Positions 36,868 through 46,255 are shown, counted from the first letter of the stretch. The stretch is 64,000 bases of DNA from Gemmiger sp. An87 (GCF_002159185.1 NZ_NFHD01000003.1:1-64000); one strand, 5' to 3'. The notes: a model not told the origin generated them from the sequence alone. Program-made: numbers and translations.

Positions 36868-37734
36868 ATGCGCCCTGCCACCAGCTGGCAAGATTATGAA
36901 CTCATCGACGCAACCTGCGGCAACCGTCTGGAGCGCTGGGGCAGCACCCTGCTGGTGCGCCCGGACCCCCAGGTGGTGTGGAAAAGCCCCGAGACCAGCC
37001 CCCTGTGGGCCAAGGCAGACGCGGTGTACCACCGGTCCGAGCGGGGCGGCGGCCAGTGGGAATACCGCCGCCGCCTGCCGGAAAAGTGGAAGATCGGCTG
37101 CGGTCCGCTGACTCTGGTGGTCAGCCCCACCGGCTTCAAGCACACCGGTGTATTTCCCGAGCAGGCCGTGAACTGGGCCTGGTATGAGGAGAAGATCAAG
37201 GCCGCCGGCCGCCCCATCAAGGTGCTGAACCTGTTCGGCTATACCGGCGGCGCCACCCTGGCCTGCGCCGCGGCAGGCGCCAGCGTCTGCCATGTGGATG
37301 CCTCCAAGGGCATCGTGGCCTGGGCCCGGGAGAATGCGCAGGCCAGCAATCTGGCCGACCGGCCCATCCGCTGGATCGTAGACGACTGCGCCAAGTTCGT
37401 GGCCCGGGAGATCCGCCGGGGCAACACCTACGACGCCATCATCATGGACCCGCCCAGCTACGGCCGGGGCCCCGGCGGCGAGGTGTGGAAGCTGGAGGAC
37501 AATATTTATGACCTGATCGCCCTGTGCGCAGGCGTGCTCAGCGAGCAGCCCCTGTTCGTGGCGGTGAACAGCTACACCACCGGCCTGTCGCCCGCGGTGA
37601 TGGAGTACATCCTGAAAACCACCCTGTGCGGCAAATACGGCGGCGTGACCAGCTGCGACGAGATCGGCCTGCCGGTGAGCAGCACCGGCGGCGTGGTGCC
37701 CTGCGGCGCCACCGCCATCTGGCAGGAGGCCTGA
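36868..37734 (+). CDS. class I SAM-dependent methyltransferase (RlmI/RlmK-like)
   Basis: A 288-residue methyltransferase. The SAM-binding motif I is NLFGYTGGATLACAAAG and the acidic motif II is CHVDAS. The DPPSYGRG motif is the catalytic loop type of the 23S rRNA cytosine methyltransferases RlmI and RlmK. It lacks the PUA domain of RlmI. RNA methylation is the likely role, but the target is unknown. ATG 36868 has AAGGAGA upstream. It stands just before the ECF transporter genes and may be cotranscribed with them (38-base gap). Confidence 0.8.
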   Translation: MRPATSWQDYELIDATCGNRLERWGSTLLVRPDPQVVWKSPETSPLWAKADAVYHRSERGGGQWEYRRRLPEKWKIGCGPLTLVVSPTGFKHTGVFPEQAVNWAWYEEKIKAAGRPIKVLNLFGYTGGATLACAAAGASVCHVDASKGIVAWARENAQASNLADRPIRWIVDDCAKFVAREIRRGNTYDAIIMDPPSYGRGPGGEVWKLEDNIYDLIALCAGVLSEQPLFVAVNSYTTGLSPAVMEYILKTTLCGKYGGVTSCDEIGLPVSSTGGVVPCGATAIWQEA

Positions 37735-37772
37735 ACACAGGACCCGGAACAAGAGGGGAGAGAACAATCGAA

Positions 37773-38606
37773 ATGAACGAGATGATCGCCGCAAAAGACG
37801 TGCGCTTTCGCTACACCCCGGAAAACCCCTATGCGGTGGACGGTGCGTCCATGACCATCCGCAAGGGCGAGTTCGTGGCGGTGCTGGGCGCAAACGGCTG
37901 CGGCAAGTCCACCCTGGCCAAGCATTTCAACGCCATCCTGCTGCCCGAGAGCGGCACCGTGACGGTGGAGGGCATGGATACCCGGGATGAAAGCCACCTG
38001 TACGACATCCGCCAGACCGTGGGCATGGTGTTCCAGAACCCGGACAACCAGATCGTCGCCACCGTGGTGGAGGAGGACGTGGCCTTCGCGCTGGAGAACC
38101 TGGGCGTTCCCCCGGCCGAGATCCGCGCCCGCATCGACGAGGCCATGCAGATGTCCGGCATTTACAAGCACCGGGAGAAGGCCCCCCACAAGCTGAGCGG
38201 TGGCCAGAAGCAGCGTGTGGCCATTGCGGGCGTGATCGCCATGCGGCCGGACTGCCTGGTGCTGGACGAAGCCACCGCCATGCTGGACCCCCGGGGCCGG
38301 GAAAAGGTGATGGAGACCATCCACCACTTGAACAAGGACTTCGGTATCACCGTGGTAAGCATCACCCACTATATGGAGGAGGCCGCCCAGGCCGACCGGG
38401 TGCTGGTGATGAGCGAGGGCCACGTGGTCATGGAGGGCACCCCGAAAGAGGTGTTCAGCCAGACCGAAAAGGTGCGCGCCCTGCGGCTGGACGTACCCCA
38501 GGCCGCCGAGCTGCGGGATGAGCTGGTGAAGGCGGGTTTGGACCTGCCCGAGGGCATCATCACCGAGGACGAGTGCGCCGCCGCGCTCTACGAGCTGCTG
38601 AAATAA
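37773..38606 (+). CDS. ecfA1: ECF transporter ATPase EcfA1
   Basis: A 277-residue ABC ATPase of the energy-coupling factor that powers vitamin and metal uptake through exchangeable S-components. Walker A is GANGCGKST, the Q-loop is FQNPDNQ, the signature is LSGGQKQR, and Walker B is CLVLDEATAMLDP. The substitution of Pro by Ala in the D-E-P motif is usual for EcfA1. ATG 37773 follows GAGGGGAGAG. No S-component gene is nearby, so this is a shared group II module. Confidence 0.93.
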   Translation: MNEMIAAKDVRFRYTPENPYAVDGASMTIRKGEFVAVLGANGCGKSTLAKHFNAILLPESGTVTVEGMDTRDESHLYDIRQTVGMVFQNPDNQIVATVVEEDVAFALENLGVPPAEIRARIDEAMQMSGIYKHREKAPHKLSGGQKQRVAIAGVIAMRPDCLVLDEATAMLDPRGREKVMETIHHLNKDFGITVVSITHYMEEAAQADRVLVMSEGHVVMEGTPKEVFSQTEKVRALRLDVPQAAELRDELVKAGLDLPEGIITEDECAAALYELLK

Positions 38607-38699
38607 CGGCGAATATATAAAAAAGACGAAAGCGCCATCTTGCAGGCAAGAGGCACATTTCCGGGGCTTAGCGCCCCTTTGCAGTAAGGATGTGAAACC

Positions 38700-39584
38700 A
38701 TGGCAGCCATCATTGAAACGCGCCATCTGACTCATATATACAACGCCGGCATGCCGGACGCCACCACCGCCCTGGAGGATGTGAGCTTCGCGGTGGAAGA
38801 GGGCGACTTCGTGGGCATCATCGGGTCCACCGGCAGCGGCAAATCCACCCTCATCACCCACTTCAACGGCATTCTGAAGCCCACCAGCGGCCAGGTGCTG
38901 CTGGACGGCAAGGACATCTGGGCCAAGGGCCAGGACATCCGCAAGGTCCGCTTTTCGGTGGGCCTGGTGTTCCAGTACCCGGAGTACCAGCTGTTTGAGG
39001 AGACCATTTACAAAGACATCGCCTTCGGCCCCAAGAACATGGGTCTGAGCGAGGAGGAGATCGACCGGCGGGTGCGCCGGGCGGCGGCCTTCACCGGCCT
39101 GCCGGAGGACTATCTGGAGCGCAGCCCCTTTGAGCTTTCCGGCGGTCAGAAGCGCCGGGTGGCCATTGCGGGCGTACTGGCCATGGAGCCCCGCGTGCTG
39201 GTGCTGGACGAGCCCGCCGCGGGCCTGGACCCGGAGGGCCGGGACATGATTCTCAGCCAGGTCAAGCGCTACCACAAGGAGACCGGCACCACCGTGCTGC
39301 TGGTGAGCCACTCCATGGAGGACATCGCCAAATATGCCGACAAGGTGCTGGTGATGGACCAGAAGAAGATCGCCATGTACGACCGGGTGGACAAGGTGTT
39401 TGCCCGGGCGGATGAGCTGCTGGCGTTGGGCCTCTCGGTGCCGCAGGTGACCAAGATCTTTTTGAAGCTGCGCCAGATGGGTCTGGACCTGCCCCAGGAC
39501 GTATACACCGTGCCCTGGGCGGTCAAGACCATCCTGGAGGCAAAGGCCCGAAAGGAAGCCAAAGGGGAGGAGACCACATGCTGA
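38700..39584 (+). CDS. ecfA2: ECF transporter ATPase EcfA2
   Basis: The 294-residue second ATPase of the energy-coupling factor. Walker A is GSTGSGKST, the Q-loop is FQYPEYQ, the signature is LSGGQKRR, and Walker B is VLVLDEPAAGLDP. The 93-base gap after ecfA1 contains a small GGGGC/GCCCC hairpin (about 38653-38667), and AAGGATG precedes ATG 38700. Its stop overlaps ecfT by seven bases. Confidence 0.93.
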   Translation: MAAIIETRHLTHIYNAGMPDATTALEDVSFAVEEGDFVGIIGSTGSGKSTLITHFNGILKPTSGQVLLDGKDIWAKGQDIRKVRFSVGLVFQYPEYQLFEETIYKDIAFGPKNMGLSEEEIDRRVRRAAAFTGLPEDYLERSPFELSGGQKRRVAIAGVLAMEPRVLVLDEPAAGLDPEGRDMILSQVKRYHKETGTTVLLVSHSMEDIAKYADKVLVMDQKKIAMYDRVDKVFARADELLALGLSVPQVTKIFLKLRQMGLDLPQDVYTVPWAVKTILEAKARKEAKGEETTC

Positions 39585-40396
39585 AGGACATCACCATCGG
39601 GCAGCACTTCCCGGGCGATTCCATCGTGCACCGCACCGACCCGCGGCTGAAGATCCTGCTGGTCATCGCCTACATTGTGCTGCTGTTTACCATCAACAAT
39701 TTCCTGGGCCTGGCGCTGAGTCTGGTGCTGCTGGCGGGGCTTTACATGCTGGCAAAGATCCCGCTGCGCATCATCATCAAGAGTCTGAAGCCCATCATTC
39801 CCATCATCGCCTTCACGGCCATTCTGAACCTGTTCTTCATGGGCGGCGAGGGCGAGCCGCTGATCCACTTCTGGGTCATTAAGGTATACAAGGAGGGCAT
39901 CGCCTACGCCATCTTCATGGCGGTGCGCATCGTGGCCCTGATCGCGGGCACCGGCCTGCTCACCTACACCACCAGCCCCATCGTGCTCACCGACGCCATC
40001 GAGCGGCTGCTGTCGCCCTTTGCCAAGCTGGGCCTGCCGGTGCACGAGCTGGCCATGATGATGACCATTGCTCTGCGGTTCATTCCCACCCTGATCGAGG
40101 AGACCGACAAGATCATGAACGCCCAGAAGGCCCGCGGCGCCATGCTGGACAGCGGCAGCGCCAAGGACCGGATCAAGGCCATGGTGCCCATTCTGATCCC
40201 GCTGTTCATCTCGGCCTTCCGCCGGGCGGACGAGCTGGCCATGGCCATGGAGTGCCGGTGCTACCGGGGCGGCGAGGGCCGCACCCGTCTGAAGGTGCTC
40301 AAGTTCCAGCCCCACGACTGGGGCACCGTGGCCTTCTGCGCCGTCACCTTCGGCCTGGTCTGGGCTACCCGCTTTGTGATGCCGGGGGTGCTGTAA
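39578..40396 (+). CDS. ecfT: ECF transporter membrane subunit EcfT
   Basis: A 272-residue membrane scaffold that links both ATPases to the S-component. It has several N-terminal helices, then long coupling helices carrying the two Ala-Arg-Gly-type motifs, here QKARGAM and CRCYRGGEGRT. ATG 39578 overlaps the end of ecfA2, and truA follows four bases after its stop, the common Firmicutes order. Confidence 0.93.
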   Translation: MLKDITIGQHFPGDSIVHRTDPRLKILLVIAYIVLLFTINNFLGLALSLVLLAGLYMLAKIPLRIIIKSLKPIIPIIAFTAILNLFFMGGEGEPLIHFWVIKVYKEGIAYAIFMAVRIVALIAGTGLLTYTTSPIVLTDAIERLLSPFAKLGLPVHELAMMMTIALRFIPTLIEETDKIMNAQKARGAMLDSGSAKDRIKAMVPILIPLFISAFRRADELAMAMECRCYRGGEGRTRLKVLKFQPHDWGTVAFCAVTFGLVWATRFVMPGVL

Positions 40397-40400
40397 GGCC

Positions 40401-41198
40401 ATGAACATCCTGCTGGACATCAGCTATGACGGCAGCGGCTTCTGCGGCTTTCAGGTGCAGAACAACGGCCTGTCGGTCTGCCAGGCGCTGCAGGACGGGC
40501 TGGAGGCCCTGCTGGGCACCCGCCCGCCGGTGAAGGGCTGCTCCCGCACCGATGCGGGGGTCCATGCCCTGCACTATGCGGTGAACTTCTGGGCGGACTG
40601 CCGCATCCCCATGGAAAAGCTGCCGCTGGCCTTGAACCAGAAGCTTCCGGCGGCCATCCGGGTGAACCGGGCCATGGAGGTGGAGGAGGAGTTCCACGCC
40701 CGCTACGCCGCCCACGAAAAAACCTATTGCTACCGCATCTGGAACAGCCCCATCGACAGCCCCTTCGGGGCGGGCTGGCATCACCGGCTGCCGGGCAAAC
40801 TGGACGAGGCCGCCATGCAGGCGGCAGCGGACCGGTTCGTGGGCAGCCACGACTTCATGAGCCTGTGCTCGGCTGGCTGCGAGGTGGCTTTGCGGGGCAG
40901 CACCGTGCGCACCATCAGCCGGTGCCGGGTGCAGCGCACCGGGGACCTGGTCACGGTGACCGTCACAGCGGACGGCTACCTCTACAATATGGTGCGGATT
41001 CTGGCGGGCACGCTGGTCTTAGCAGGCCAGCACAAGCTGGACCCGGAGCGGGTCCCTGCCATTCTGGAAAGCCGGGACCGCAGTCAGGCGGGCCCAACCC
41101 TCCCGGCCCAGGGCCTGTTCCTGGCCTGGGTGGATTATCCCGAGCTGCCTGCGTGGCAGGCGGGCAAGCCCCAGGGGGAACCGGGGCGCATTTTGTGA
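40401..41198 (+). CDS. truA: tRNA pseudouridine synthase A
   Basis: A 265-residue enzyme that makes pseudouridine at positions 38-40 of the anticodon stem. The catalytic aspartate is in GCSRTDAGVHA. The N-terminal strand LLDISYDGSGFCGFQ and the C-terminal MVRILAGTLV are also typical. ATG 40401 is directly after the ecfT stop, indicating translational coupling. Confidence 0.96.
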   Translation: MNILLDISYDGSGFCGFQVQNNGLSVCQALQDGLEALLGTRPPVKGCSRTDAGVHALHYAVNFWADCRIPMEKLPLALNQKLPAAIRVNRAMEVEEEFHARYAAHEKTYCYRIWNSPIDSPFGAGWHHRLPGKLDEAAMQAAADRFVGSHDFMSLCSAGCEVALRGSTVRTISRCRVQRTGDLVTVTVTADGYLYNMVRILAGTLVLAGQHKLDPERVPAILESRDRSQAGPTLPAQGLFLAWVDYPELPAWQAGKPQGEPGRIL

Positions 41199-41225
41199 CG
41201 AAGAAATGAGAAAGGGGGCGGGGAT

Positions 41226-42422
41226 ATGGAAACCAATCAAACGCCCGGCGGGGCAAAGCTTACCCGCCTGAGCGCACTGCGGCACCGCCGCCGGATGCGC
41301 AGGCTGCGCACCGCGGCACTGGCACTGGTGGTGCTGCTGGCGCTGGCGCTGTATGCCAGCGGCATTTTCGGACGTGGCCTGGCGCTGCTGAGCGATGTGG
41401 TGGAATCCGCCCGCATCGGGCTGCAGCCCGGCGGCGGCTGGCCGGTGAAGACCGGCATCGCCGAACCGCTCCAGGTGGAGAGCCTGGGCGGCGGCTTTGT
41501 GGAGCTGGGCAGCAAGGACCTGGTGGTCTTTTCCGCCCGGGGCGCACAGCTGCGCAGCATCGCCCACAACTACGCCCGCCCGTGCATCAGCAGCGGCAAG
41601 ACCCGCTTTGTGCTGTATAACCGGGCCGGGTACGAGCTGCGGGTGGAAAGCAGAACCCGCACACTGTATACCAACACCTACACACAGCCCATTCTGCTGG
41701 CGGAGATGGCCTCCAACGGAACGGTGGCGGTGGTCACCGATTCCAGCCGTTATCTGGCGGAGGTCACGGTTTACGACTCCACCTTCCAGCCCATCTACCA
41801 GTGGTACCCCAGCGATGCCGAAGGTGTGCCCGCTCAGATCGCCTTTTCCCAGAACGGAAAGCGGTTTGCGGCGGCCTGCCTGAGCGCCGCAAACGGCCAG
41901 CTGGCGGTGAAGATTCATCTGCTGGACCTGAACTCCAGCACCATCGGCCTGACCATCGACGCAGGCACCAGCCCGGTGCTGCAGATGCACTGGCTCAGCG
42001 CCAGCAAGCTGCTGGTGGTGTTCCAGGGCCGGGTGGCAGTGTACGATACCAGTACCGGCGAACAGCTGGCCACCTACAGCTATCCCAGCGGCACGCTGCT
42101 CAGTGTGTCGGTGAGCCAGCGGGCGGTGGGCATTCTGATCGGCTCGGAAATGGCTGACGCCCCGGTACGGCTGATCCTGCTGGATACAGGCTGCCAGGAA
42201 ACCGGCACCGTTTCGGTGCCCGCACCCGCATCCAAAGTGGTGTGTACCCGTTCCGGCGCGTATGTATTACGGGGCAGCAGTGTTGCCGCCTATGATCTGG
42301 AAGGGGAAGCCCTGTGGGAAATGACCACCGACAGCCAGCCCCAGGCGGTGCTGAATGCCAAGAATCTGCTGGTGTTCGGCGGCGGTCAGGCGGCTCTGGT
42401 GACCCAGCCCGCCGAGGAATGA
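41226..42422 (+). CDS. membrane-anchored beta-propeller-like protein (DUF5711-like)
   Basis: A 398-residue protein. A basic N-terminus (RHRRRMRRLR) precedes one membrane helix at about 34-53, so the rest is outside the cell. About 300 residues of repeated short strands follow (LVVFSARGAQLRSI, FVLYNRAGYELRV, LLVVFQGRVAVYD), the pattern of a WD- or PQQ-like propeller. I believe it belongs to DUF5711, a family of unknown role. ATG 41226 has AAAGGGGGCGGGG upstream. It lies in a row with truA, cvpA and clpE. Confidence 0.65.
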   Translation: METNQTPGGAKLTRLSALRHRRRMRRLRTAALALVVLLALALYASGIFGRGLALLSDVVESARIGLQPGGGWPVKTGIAEPLQVESLGGGFVELGSKDLVVFSARGAQLRSIAHNYARPCISSGKTRFVLYNRAGYELRVESRTRTLYTNTYTQPILLAEMASNGTVAVVTDSSRYLAEVTVYDSTFQPIYQWYPSDAEGVPAQIAFSQNGKRFAAACLSAANGQLAVKIHLLDLNSSTIGLTIDAGTSPVLQMHWLSASKLLVVFQGRVAVYDTSTGEQLATYSYPSGTLLSVSVSQRAVGILIGSEMADAPVRLILLDTGCQETGTVSVPAPASKVVCTRSGAYVLRGSSVAAYDLEGEALWEMTTDSQPQAVLNAKNLLVFGGGQAALVTQPAEE

Positions 42423-42467
42423 CCCCGGCCACGCGCAAAAATCCAAAAGAAAACGAGGAAATGACCC

Positions 42468-43145
42468 ATGACCATTGCCAATGGCTTTGACCTGATTCTG
42501 CTGGCGATCCTGCTGCTGGTTGCCATGCGCTATGCGGGCAAGGGCTTCGCGGCCGCACTGGTGCAGTTCGCGGGCAACCTTGCCAGCCTGCTGGGCGCAA
42601 GCATCTTCAGCCAGAACATCGCCCCGGTGCTGTTCACCAGCTTTTTTGAAAACAACTTCACCACCAGCATCGAAAAGACCCTGGCCGACGGCGGCCAGCT
42701 GCAGCTGGACCAGCTGGTGGAAAAATACGCCGGTTTTCTGCCGAATGAGATTCAGCAGAGCATCATCCAGTCTGCGGGCGGCGTGCTTACCGGCAGCGCC
42801 CCCGAGCTGGCCGAGCAGGTGGTGAACCAGGTGATCGCTCCGCTGCTCACCCCCATCATTGCCATTGTGGTGTTCTTTGTGGCCTTTGCGCTGTGCAAGG
42901 TGATTGTGGGCTTTGTGGTGGCGGTGCTCACCAACTTCAACCGTATCCCCATCCTGGGCGGCGTGAACAAGCTGCTGGGCTTTGCCATGGGCCTGCTGGC
43001 CGGTGTGGTGGATCTGTATCTGATCCTGTGCGCCGTGTGGGCGATCATCGTGGTCACCGGCGGGTCCATCCCCTGGCTCAACCAGCAGGTGCTGGGCGAC
43101 AGCATCGGCTTCTCGCTGTTTGGGCAGTTCAATCCGTTTTATTAA
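42468..43145 (+). CDS. CvpA-family membrane protein
   Basis: A 225-residue membrane protein with four or five helices. The N-terminal MTIANGFDLILLAILLLVA and the glycine-rich GKGFAAALVQFAG match the CvpA pattern, and a central helical loop (about 50-110) is extracytoplasmic. CvpA was first linked to colicin V export and more recently to envelope homeostasis; the function here is unknown. It may form an operon with the neighbouring gene and clpE (gaps of 45 bases each). Confidence 0.8.
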   Translation: MTIANGFDLILLAILLLVAMRYAGKGFAAALVQFAGNLASLLGASIFSQNIAPVLFTSFFENNFTTSIEKTLADGGQLQLDQLVEKYAGFLPNEIQQSIIQSAGGVLTGSAPELAEQVVNQVIAPLLTPIIAIVVFFVAFALCKVIVGFVVAVLTNFNRIPILGGVNKLLGFAMGLLAGVVDLYLILCAVWAIIVVTGGSIPWLNQQVLGDSIGFSLFGQFNPFY

Positions 43146-43189
43146 GCCGGGCCCTTGGCCCCGGCGCCCCAAAGAAAGGGAAATGAGAT

Positions 43190-45496
43190 ATGCTTTGTGT
43201 ACGTTGTAAAAAGCGCACGGCCATTGTGTTCGTGCAGCGCATGGAGGCTGGCCAGCCCAAGCAGGAGGGCTATTGCCTCACCTGCGCCCGGGAGCTGGGC
43301 ATCAAGCCTGTGGACGACCTGATGAAGCAGTTCGGCGTCTCCGACCAGGATCTGGAGAACATGGAGGAGCGCATGAGCAGCTTCATGGAGGAAGCGGGCG
43401 AGAACGGCATGTTCCCCTTCGGCCCCATGGGCGGCCAGGAGGACCCGGACGCCGACGAGAACAATGAGGGCGATGAAGACGGCTTCACCCCCGGCGGCAG
43501 CGCCACCTTCCCCTTCGGCTTCGGCGCGAAGGAAAAGAAGGAAAAGGACGGCGAGAAGAACGAAAAGGGCAAAAAGCCCCGCTACAAGTTCCTGGACAAA
43601 TACTGCGAGAACCTGACCGCCAAGGCCAAGGCCGGCAAGCTGGACGAGATCATCGGCCGCGAGCAGGAGATCTACCGCACCATCCAGATTCTGGCCCGCC
43701 GCCAGAAGAACAACCCCTGCCTGATCGGTGAGGCGGGCGTCGGCAAGACCGCCATCGCCGAGGGCATTGCCCAGCGCATCGCCCGGGACCAGGTGCCCTC
43801 CTGCCTGAAGGGCAAGCAGCTGTATCTGCTGGATCTGACCGGTCTGGTGGCCGGCACCCAGTTCCGCGGCCAGTTCGAGCAGCGGGTGAAGGGCCTGATC
43901 AGCGAGGTGAAGAGCGCCGGAAACGTGATCCTGTTCATCGACGAGATCCACAGCATCACCGGCGCAGGCGACAGTGAGGGCGCCATGAACGCGGGCAACA
44001 TCCTGAAGCCCGCCCTCAGCCGCGGCGAGATCCAGGTGATCGGCGCCACCACCTTTGCCGAGTACCGCAAATACATCGAGAAGGACCAGGCGCTGGAGCG
44101 CCGCTTCCAGCCGGTCAAGGTGGGCGAGCCCAGCCTGGCCCAGGCCATTGAGGTGATCAGCGGCATCAAGAAATACTACGAGAAGCACCACGGTGTGGAG
44201 GTCAGCCAGCCCATCGTGGCCGCGGTGGTCAACCTGAGCGAGCGCTACATCTCCGACCGCTTTTTGCCGGATAAGGCCATCGACCTGCTGGACGAGGCCT
44301 GTGCCTGCTGCAACCTGCGCCACCCGGAGATCAGCCAGCTGGCCGATACCCACAAAAAGATTGCCGCGCTGGAGGCTGAGGAGCTGGCGGCGGAGCAGTC
44401 CGGCGAGGGCGAAGGCCAGGCCGAGGACTACTATGCCCGCCTGGCCCAGATCAAGACTGATCTGGCCCGCCTGCGGGAGGAGCTGCCCGCTCTGGAGCTG
44501 AAGGCCGGCGGCATCCAGGTGGAGATGGAGGACGTGGCCAAGGTCATCGAGCTGTGGACCGGCATCCCCGCCGTAAAGGTACAGGAGAGCGAGTTTGCCA
44601 AGCTGGTGAACCTGGAGACCGAGCTGAAAAAGCACATCATCGGCCAGGATGAGGCGGTGAGCGCGGTGGCCCGCGCCATGAAGCGGGCCCGGGCAGACCT
44701 GTCCGGCCGCCGCCGCCCAGCGAGCTTTTTGTTTGTTGGCCCCACCGGCGTGGGCAAAACCGAGCTGGTCAAGCAGCTGGCCAACCAGCTGTTCGACTCG
44801 GTGGACCCGCTGATTCGCTTTGACATGAGCGAGTATATGGAGAAGCACACCGTCAGCCGTCTGATCGGCGCCCCTCCGGGCTACGTGGGCCACGACGAGG
44901 CGGGCCAGCTCACCGAGCAGGTGCGCCGCCGTCCCTATAGCGTGGTGCTCTTCGACGAGATCGAGAAGGCCCACCCGGATGTGCTGAACATCCTGCTGCA
45001 GATCCTGGACGAGGGCCGCATCACCGACAGCCAGGGCCGCACCGTGAACTTTGAGAACACGGTTATCTGCATGACCAGCAATGCGGGCAGCACCGAGAAG
45101 ACCGGCGAGACCGGCTTCAACAAGAGCGCTGAGCAGATCAGCGAGAACAGGATGATGAAGGCGCTGGGCGATTTCCTGCGGCCGGAATTCCTGGGCCGTG
45201 TGGATGAGATCGTGGCCTTCAAGCCGCTGAACGAGCAGAGTCTGTGCCGCATTGCCGGGCTGATGCTGGACGAGTACCGCCAGCCCATGGCCGACAAGGG
45301 CCTGGCACTGGAGTACACCCCTGCCGCTCTGGAGCAGCTGGTGAAGGAGTGCGGCGGCGTGAAGTTCGGCGCCCGCGACCTGCGCCGGGTGATCCGCAAG
45401 CAGGTGGAGGACCCCCTGGCCGAGCGCTTTGTGGCGGGTACCCTCACCGGAACGGTGAAGCTGGACGTGCAGGACGGCAAGCTGGTACTGCTGTAA
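43190..45496 (+). CDS. clpE: ATP-dependent Clp unfoldase ClpE-like
   Basis: A 768-residue Hsp100 unfoldase. The N-terminal ClpE-type zinc finger has C3, C6, C29 and C32, followed by an acidic flexible linker. AAA+ domain 1 has Walker A GEAGVGKT and Walker B LFIDEIHS. A shortened middle domain precedes AAA+ domain 2 with GPTGVGKT and LFDEIEKAHPDV. The ClpP-docking loop, usually hydrophobic-Gly-Phe, reads TGF in GETGFNKS, which could weaken or change docking. A UVR motif is not obvious. ATG 43190 follows AAAGGGAA. Confidence 0.9.
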   Translation: MLCVRCKKRTAIVFVQRMEAGQPKQEGYCLTCARELGIKPVDDLMKQFGVSDQDLENMEERMSSFMEEAGENGMFPFGPMGGQEDPDADENNEGDEDGFTPGGSATFPFGFGAKEKKEKDGEKNEKGKKPRYKFLDKYCENLTAKAKAGKLDEIIGREQEIYRTIQILARRQKNNPCLIGEAGVGKTAIAEGIAQRIARDQVPSCLKGKQLYLLDLTGLVAGTQFRGQFEQRVKGLISEVKSAGNVILFIDEIHSITGAGDSEGAMNAGNILKPALSRGEIQVIGATTFAEYRKYIEKDQALERRFQPVKVGEPSLAQAIEVISGIKKYYEKHHGVEVSQPIVAAVVNLSERYISDRFLPDKAIDLLDEACACCNLRHPEISQLADTHKKIAALEAEELAAEQSGEGEGQAEDYYARLAQIKTDLARLREELPALELKAGGIQVEMEDVAKVIELWTGIPAVKVQESEFAKLVNLETELKKHIIGQDEAVSAVARAMKRARADLSGRRRPASFLFVGPTGVGKTELVKQLANQLFDSVDPLIRFDMSEYMEKHTVSRLIGAPPGYVGHDEAGQLTEQVRRRPYSVVLFDEIEKAHPDVLNILLQILDEGRITDSQGRTVNFENTVICMTSNAGSTEKTGETGFNKSAEQISENRMMKALGDFLRPEFLGRVDEIVAFKPLNEQSLCRIAGLMLDEYRQPMADKGLALEYTPAALEQLVKECGGVKFGARDLRRVIRKQVEDPLAERFVAGTLTGTVKLDVQDGKLVLL

Positions 45497-45504
45497 TCTT
45501 GCGC

Positions 45505-45533
45505 TTGTCTGCATAAGAAAAACCTGTTATAAT
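45505..45533 (+). promoter_or_regulatory. promoter upstream of the sigma factor gene
   Basis: TTGTCT at 45505-45510, 17-base spacer, perfect TATAAT at 45528-45533, giving a leader of about 205 bases. Confidence 0.65.
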
Positions 45534-45568
45534 AACAGCAAGATTGCCCGGCCCGGCCGGGTATCGGG

Positions 45569-45599
45569 GCCCCGGCTCTGCGCTGAGCAGAGCTGGGGC
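45569..45599 (+). promoter_or_regulatory. leader stem-loop
   Basis: A 13-bp stem (one G-T) of GCCCCGGCTCTGC with GCAGAGCTGGGGC and a 5-base loop. No T tract follows, so it is a leader structure rather than a normal terminator. Confidence 0.5.
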
Positions 45600-45643
45600 T
45601 GCCGTGTATTCTGGCATGTTTCGAAGTTGTAACCAAGAGGTAT

Positions 45644-45663
45644 CGATTTTCTTAAGAAAATCG
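45644..45663. promoter_or_regulatory. 20-base perfect palindrome before the sigma factor gene
   Basis: CGATTTTCTTAAGAAAATCG is identical to its reverse complement. It is AT-rich in a GC-rich genome, lies 82 bases before the start codon and shares CTTAAG with the tandem sites at 399-416. An ECF-like TGTAACC (45628-45634) lies just upstream. Confidence 0.5.
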
Positions 45664-45745
45664 CAAGAATTTTTGGAAAAATGAAATATTTCAGGGCGCA
45701 GGTATCGTTTGTAGAATGGAGGCGCTCAAGAAGGAGCGTGATTTT

Positions 45746-46255
45746 GTGGCCTCGCAAACCCCATGCACCCAGCAGCAGATGGAGCGGCTGGTGGATGAAT
45801 ACGGCAATGGAATGCTGCGGCTTTGCTGCATGTATCTGGGGGACGTGCATCTGGCTCAGGACGCTGTGCAGGACGCCTTTGTAAAAATCTATCGGGCCTG
45901 GCCCGCCATCCCGGACCCGGCGGCGGAAAAGGCCTGGGTGATGAAGATCACCGTGAATGTGTGCAAGGATTATCTGCGCAGTGCCTGGAAGCGGCGGGTC
46001 AGCCTGGTGGACCAGTACCCCGAGCTGCCCGCGGGCCAGGAGCCCCGTTCGGAAGAAGGCCGCCTGATCCAGGAGATCATGGCCCTGAAGCCGAAGTACC
46101 GCGAGGTCATCCTTCTGCACTACTATCAGCAGCTGCGGGTGGGCGAGATTGCCGCCATTCTGGGCGCGCCTCAGTCCACCGTGAGCATCCGGCTTCACCG
46201 GGCGCGGGAGCTGCTGAAAAAACGTTTGGAGGGAGGGCCCTATGAGGATCTTTGA
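45746..46255 (+). CDS. ECF-type sigma-70 family sigma factor
   Basis: A 169-residue alternative sigma factor. Region 2 includes the -10-binding QDAVQDAFVKIYRAW, and region 4 ends with a helix-turn-helix in LRVGEIAAILGAPQSTVSIRLHRARELL. GTG 45746 is chosen because AAGGAG at 45731-45736 is nine bases away; an in-frame ATG at 45716 has no ribosome site. The gene overlaps the next by 14 bases, the usual arrangement for a sigma factor and its anti-sigma regulator. Confidence 0.9.
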   Translation: MASQTPCTQQQMERLVDEYGNGMLRLCCMYLGDVHLAQDAVQDAFVKIYRAWPAIPDPAAEKAWVMKITVNVCKDYLRSAWKRRVSLVDQYPELPAGQEPRSEEGRLIQEIMALKPKYREVILLHYYQQLRVGEIAAILGAPQSTVSIRLHRARELLKKRLEGGPYEDL

